From Effrenium voratum (taxonomy: Eukaryota > Sar > Dinophyceae > Suessiales > Symbiodiniaceae): 64,000 nt of DNA. The notes beneath the pieces were generated by a model. It was not told the DNA's origin. It was given only the letters and a program-made list of their open reading frames with translations, and ran no database searches. Shown piece by piece: positions 63,177-64,000 of this stretch. Made by a program: the position numbers and the translations under genes. Every line of letters begins with the position of its first letter. Position 1 is the first letter of the stretch. The stretch is taken from positions 187,501-251,500 of the forward strand of contig CAUJNA010003244.1 in assembly GCA_963377175.1 (NCBI GenBank). Direction: 5' to 3'.

Positions 63177-63790
63177 AGAGAAAGAGAAAGAGAAAGAGAA
63201 AGAGAAAGAGAAAGAGAAAGAGAAAGAGAAAGAGAAAGAGAAAGAGAAAGAGAAAGAGAAAGAGAGAAAGAGAGAGCGAGAGAGCGAGAGAGCATAGGGA
63301 GGGTGTCTCTTTTGAGATTTGTCGTGTTCATTTTTTTTGTTGGGCTGGGGGTGGGTTCCCCACAGGTCCATCTCCGTTTTGGCCATTCCCAGGCCCCGGG
63401 CATGACGCTCCTGGGCCACGCGGTGTCCTGCGTGTACATGGCGGTGTTGGACCGAAGAGCCACGGCACTCTTCCGGCAGCGCCTCGGATCGGGTTGCCCC
63501 TTCACCAGCTGGGAGGTACGCGCCAATCAGTGCTGGAAACAAAGGCTTAAAACGACAAAAGGGACGGAACCAAAGAGGGGAAGGTAGAGAAATACCAGCG
63601 CGTATTGGGACTTGTTTGAGCCGGAGTGGAAATGCGATGGCAGCATTTGGCTCATGCAAGGCTAAGCACCCACATCTCGGACCAGATCTACGACGGCCGA
63701 TATTTTGACCCCTCCACGCGGGCAGCGCTCACTGCGGTGTGGCAACTGGTGGAGCCAGCCACGGGAACGGTGAAGCTGGGCCTGCACAAG
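41915..63790 (+). CDS. ASS: Argininosuccinate synthase gene, 12 exons seen
   Basis: Twelve exons, listed separately, join in frame to about 354 codons and follow the known order of argininosuccinate synthase: the ATP-binding loop VSGGLDS, FTADIGQ, the GATGRGNDQ/VRFE signature, APWRDP, YSTDANICGLSNE, FEKG...ING, NQIAGRNGVG, ENRILGTKSRGVYE and the C-terminal YDGRYFDP. The enzyme joins citrulline and aspartate using ATP, the step before argininosuccinate lyase in arginine and urea-cycle metabolism. The first exon(s) upstream of 41915 and the last one beyond 63790 were not found. Eleven of the twelve donors are GC, one is GT, and every acceptor is AG|G. Introns are up to 8 kb and host a copia element, a nested gene and a TIR element. 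No frameshift or stop was seen, so the gene is probably functional. Confidence 0.93.
42886..43008 (+). CDS. ASS: Synthase exon VKCFTADIGQ
   Basis: Begins after CAG|G, reads VKCFTADIGQPDEED and ends VVDLKKEMVP; FTADIGQ is a family signature. Donor is GT, the only such one among the twelve. Confidence 0.9.
43218..43290 (+). CDS. ASS: Synthase exon EIAEGAFEAVAAQAVYDGGY
   Basis: Begins after GAG|G in phase 0 and ends one base into a codon with a GC donor. It matches the region of the family that reads up to the Tyr-Gly-Tyr-like turn before the second half of the ATP domain. Confidence 0.88.
44190..44290 (+). CDS. ASS: Synthase exon with GATGRGNDQ
   Basis: Reads IGRYVTARGLLQTMKKHG and ends HGATGRGNDQ, the aspartate/citrulline-binding signature of the family. 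Donor GC. Confidence 0.93.
45123..45167 (+). CDS. ASS: Synthase exon VRFERYVNVMDPSFK
   Basis: A 15-codon exon that continues GNDQ with VRFE, exactly as in the family. Donor GC; the 8-kb intron after it carries the copia element. Confidence 0.92.
45570..45651 (-). repeat. 3' long terminal repeat of the copia element (short)
   Basis: It matches the 5' copy and also encodes the last residues of the RNase H, so the coding region overlaps the repeat. Confidence 0.7.
45570..46390 (-). pseudogene. RNase H region of the copia element
   Basis: Pieces read ADQAHANRPKGESTGGLLAL, ATDSKGAYDAV with the catalytic Asp, and LLWLASDWNLADCMTK; the last continues into the 3' repeat (KPNLWRPSHGHV). Frame changes and a stop at about 45717 interrupt it. 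Confidence 0.75.
46391..47242 (-). pseudogene. Reverse transcriptase region of the copia element
   Basis: Fragments read RVLGCRWVLTWK, AKARIVLLGFQHPDL, DLEGLDLSTAFLQ and YGSATAPRNLWQEL, all in the copia order, across three frames. The Tyr-x-Asp-Asp catalytic box is not visible between the last two pieces, so a deletion is likely. Confidence 0.7.
47459..48909 (-). pseudogene. Integrase region of the copia element
   Basis: Frames at 48909-48523, 48734-48189 and 48547-47459 include VGIDIAEW (first Asp of the core) and KYKFILYMDMATGHEV, then an integrase C-terminal region (RWIGPGRVLFQEVLVD). They are joined by frameshifts. Confidence 0.65.
50756..51340 (-). pseudogene. Zinc knuckle and protease of the copia element
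   Basis: CFIC and, in another frame, HMARECPD are the two halves of a CCHC zinc knuckle split by a frameshift near 51310. Further on, LDTEATASAG (about 50885-50915) is the protease active site with Glu where Gly of DTG is expected, so the protease is probably dead. Confidence 0.65.
51632..52551 (-). pseudogene. gag-like region of the copia element
   Basis: Two overlapping frames give a helical, Arg/Lys-rich capsid-like part (LLAMSWSQSEFDTEDGVAKY) and an acidic Gln/Pro-rich part. The frame shifts between them, so the gene is broken. Confidence 0.6.
52619..52630 (-). other. Primer-binding-like site, tRNA-Met
   Basis: Directly after the 5' repeat the complement reads TGGTAGCGGAGC, ten of twelve bases like the TGGTATCAGAGC site used by copia elements primed with initiator tRNA-Met. 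Confidence 0.55.
52632..52715 (-). repeat. 5' long terminal repeat of the copia element (short)
   Basis: On the complement it reads AGCCAAACCTGTGGCGACC to GGTGGCTATTGCA and matches 45570-45651 with a few differences. A TG...CA-bounded version would be 52632-52706. Confidence 0.7.
53171..53259 (+). CDS. ASS: Synthase exon VYAPWRDP
   Basis: Reads VYAPWRDPVLLEEFPGRSQM and ends KHGIG; APWRD follows VRFE at the usual distance. Ends two bases into a codon with donor GC. Confidence 0.92.
53912..53975 (+). CDS. ASS: Synthase exon YSTDANICGLSNE
   Basis: Reads IVSQSSKRYSTDANICGLSN; YSxDxN...G.S.E is a substrate-binding signature. Donor GC. Confidence 0.92.
55160..55174 (+). other. Relic of the dinoflagellate spliced leader
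   Basis: AGCC-CT-TGGCTCAAG matches AGCC-ATTT-TGGCTCAAG at the 3' end of the conserved leader, apart from a shortened T run. It directly precedes an intronless gene. Confidence 0.55.
55198..56373 (+). CDS. Nested intronless gene, spliced-leader relic upstream, 391 aa
   Basis: The ATG at 55198 opens a 391-codon frame without introns inside the synthase intron 53976-57125, on the same strand. The protein (MPFRPEPVEDWFQKLP...) contains RLVWLRPDPNGKCRIIMAWQ and PGQSDSCIYVDAGQSLG and looks globular; I do not recognise its family. TTGGCTCAAG at 55165-55174, preceded by AGCC, matches the last part of the dinoflagellate spliced leader with a two-base deletion and lies 23 bases before the ATG. That, together with the absence of introns, indicates a cDNA that was copied back into the genome. 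No poly-A tail is left downstream. The frame is intact, so it may be expressed. Confidence 0.75.
   Translation: MPFRPEPVEDWFQKLPDLLSSKSWTLACGRPQAALLHKEGPSGGRVLKIDLSLDLPGPVLLRPEARPMYDQLNPQPGVHTELQKLIAPGEAIIRTHLDRTPSRLANALFGKVEDSVSLTCTKGTPMHYKTSRDFPQQGDSGYTCAEAAGKYIERLVWLRPDPNGKCRIIMAWQVPHEEFALWATFQFVQLMESVKASYEWFYKHLSTSEAMKLEQEFYVSLSVSRLGGLPPLVPGQSDSCIYVDAGQSLGLCHWEHFEGTFHLAEYLKIFLARMGEEICAFQSKDGRKLAPHQCVVRRDQWQRVRGRFFEAFRIQKSAYRRCNGGKNAPVIYENARLELLDVPRPQRHVRADPQGSVLVIHNTFWDVQERPCRSMKRRRTVSFPLSRPIFE
56374..58343 (+). other. Intron sequence around exon 57126, with a diverged repeat array
   Basis: The stretch from about 57400 is AT-rich. From 57540 on it contains diverged copies of a unit with GGAAAGACAAGCYGGTTGTTTCTT (near 57553, 57733, 58061, 58196), with a further copy at about 60220 beyond the TIR element. 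Nothing coding was seen apart from the exon at 57126-57218. Confidence 0.6.
57126..57218 (+). CDS. ASS: Synthase exon AEDLESMQTPITIV
   Basis: Continues the E of the previous exon with AEDLESMQ and ends KDAPDQPLG, equal in length to the family region with LEDPW and APDEPE. Donor GC. Confidence 0.85.
58494..58831. repeat. Long near-perfect palindrome
   Basis: Arms of about 155-160 bases (58494-58650 and 58671-58831) face each other around a 20-base centre (CTCCCTGAAAAAGTTGGGCC). Each arm is itself built of GATTCAA repeats and of GATTTAAACC units. Confidence 0.9.
59584..60120. repeat. Dispersed CTAGTCCTAGTTTGGTCCTAG motif
   Basis: About four copies (near 59589, 59883, 60031, 60078) share CTAGTCCTAGTTTGGTCCTAG followed by (T/A)GAGAGATCCTTGGTTCTAG with small changes. 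Confidence 0.8.
60191..61580 (+). other. Remainder of the large synthase intron
   Basis: No gene supported. A Thr/Asn/Lys-rich low-complexity frame at 60215-60540 reflects A/C-rich repeats (AACAAAAACACC-type). Confidence 0.5.
61581..61646 (+). CDS. ASS: Synthase exon VTLKFEKGRCVQINGKAV
   Basis: FEKG followed by ING is typical of the family. Phase 0 at both ends, donor GC. Confidence 0.92.
61924..62025 (+). CDS. ASS: Synthase exon NQIAGRNGVG
   Basis: Reads AVQLSNQIAGRNGVGLCQAL and ends ENRILGTKSRGVYE, the tetramer and citrulline-binding region. Donor GC. Confidence 0.94.
62360..62760 (+). repeat. CCCCAACAC minisatellite in a synthase intron
   Basis: Repeated CCCCAACACC, ACCCACAACCC and similar units make a C/A-only strand. 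Frames across it are Pro/Thr/His-rich and artefactual. Confidence 0.9.
63142..63290 (+). repeat. (GAAAGA)n microsatellite
   Basis: Around twenty GAAAGA units, flanked by GAGAGA, form a pure-purine strand in the intron before the exon at 63393. Confidence 0.95.
63393..63475 (+). CDS. ASS: Synthase exon APGMTLLGHAV
   Basis: Continues GVYE with APGMTLLGHAV and ends RRATALFR; the GC donor inside TTCCG|GCAG gives the right frame and family length with the next exon. Confidence 0.85.
63661..63790 (+). CDS. ASS: Synthase exon IYDGRYFDP
   Basis: Reads LSTHISDQIYDGRYFDPSTR and ends GTVKLGLHK, the C-terminal helix region of the enzyme. The remaining C-terminus must lie beyond the window. Donor GC. 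Confidence 0.88.
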
Positions 63791-64000
63791 GCCCCGGATT
63801 TGGAGATCAGTCAAACGAAGAGTCTATCCCAGTGCTTCCAGGGGTTTCGCCACTATAGTAGGTAACCGATCGGTATGGCTATGTCCGGGTTTTGCAACAT
63901 GGGGAACCCCTGGTGGCGTACTATCGTGGCAACTGGAAGCACTGGGTATGGTTAATTTCATCTGCGAAGGACATGGGGACTCACCCAATTTCCCACAAAC
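63791..64000 (+). other. Start of the intron after the last visible synthase exon
   Basis: Begins GCCCCGG; no further exon is visible before the window ends. Confidence 0.6.

Noticed and set aside
63476..63520. GT donor at 63516 for the APGMTLLGHAV exon
   Set aside because: It ends in the wrong phase for the IYDGRYFDP exon; the GC donor at 63476 fits phase and length.

Overview
The window looks like nuclear DNA of a dinoflagellate. The host sequence is GC-rich, full of simple repeats and cut into many small exons. A recognisable argininosuccinate synthase gene on the + strand uses GC rather than GT at 11 of the 12 donor sites I could place, always with AG|G acceptors. One intronless gene carries what looks like a relic of the dinoflagellate spliced leader just upstream of its ATG. 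No species can be named from the sequence.

Layout. 1-5749: host DNA with no gene I can support; it holds a 0.7-kb GAA/AGC-rich purine tract. 5750-27893: a 22.1-kb AT-rich integrated virus of the Polinton/Maverick type. It has about 230-bp terminal inverted repeats roughly 98-99% identical to each other, and an AGGGG target duplication. It encodes a protein-primed family B DNA polymerase, an rve (DDE) integrase, an FtsK/HerA (A32-like) packaging ATPase, a double jelly-roll major capsid protein, a penton-type minor capsid protein, a 932-residue fibre-like protein with a C-terminal S74 chaperone, a lipase-like hydrolase, a C5 cytosine methyltransferase, a GIY-YIG nuclease, several small zinc-binding proteins and two related structural-looking proteins. 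Its last 2.6 kb, just inside the right repeat, is richer in GC and carries two unrecognised genes, a 48-bp tandem repeat and four copies of an 18-bp palindrome. 27894-41914: host DNA with simple repeats, a few candidate exons and one long intronless ORF (37471-38937). 41915-64000: the argininosuccinate synthase gene, 12 exons covering about 354 codons, with both ends outside the mapped part. Its introns hold a decayed Ty1/copia retrotransposon (45570-52715, minus strand), a nested intronless gene (55198-56373) and a 1.85-kb element with 30-bp inverted ends (58344-60190) that contains a long palindrome.

How the viral genes work together. The polymerase, integrase and inverted repeats would replicate and insert the genome. 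ATPase, capsid, penton, fibre and lipase would build the particle. Most viral genes have a TATATA box very close to the ATG. Four non-capsid genes, the polymerase among them, share an extra upstream motif, ACTTAAAGA(A/G)A, which may be an early promoter. Several genes end in AT-rich hairpins. Two genes (polymerase and lipase) carry one in-frame TGA each, so this copy is either slightly decayed or relies on TGA readthrough.
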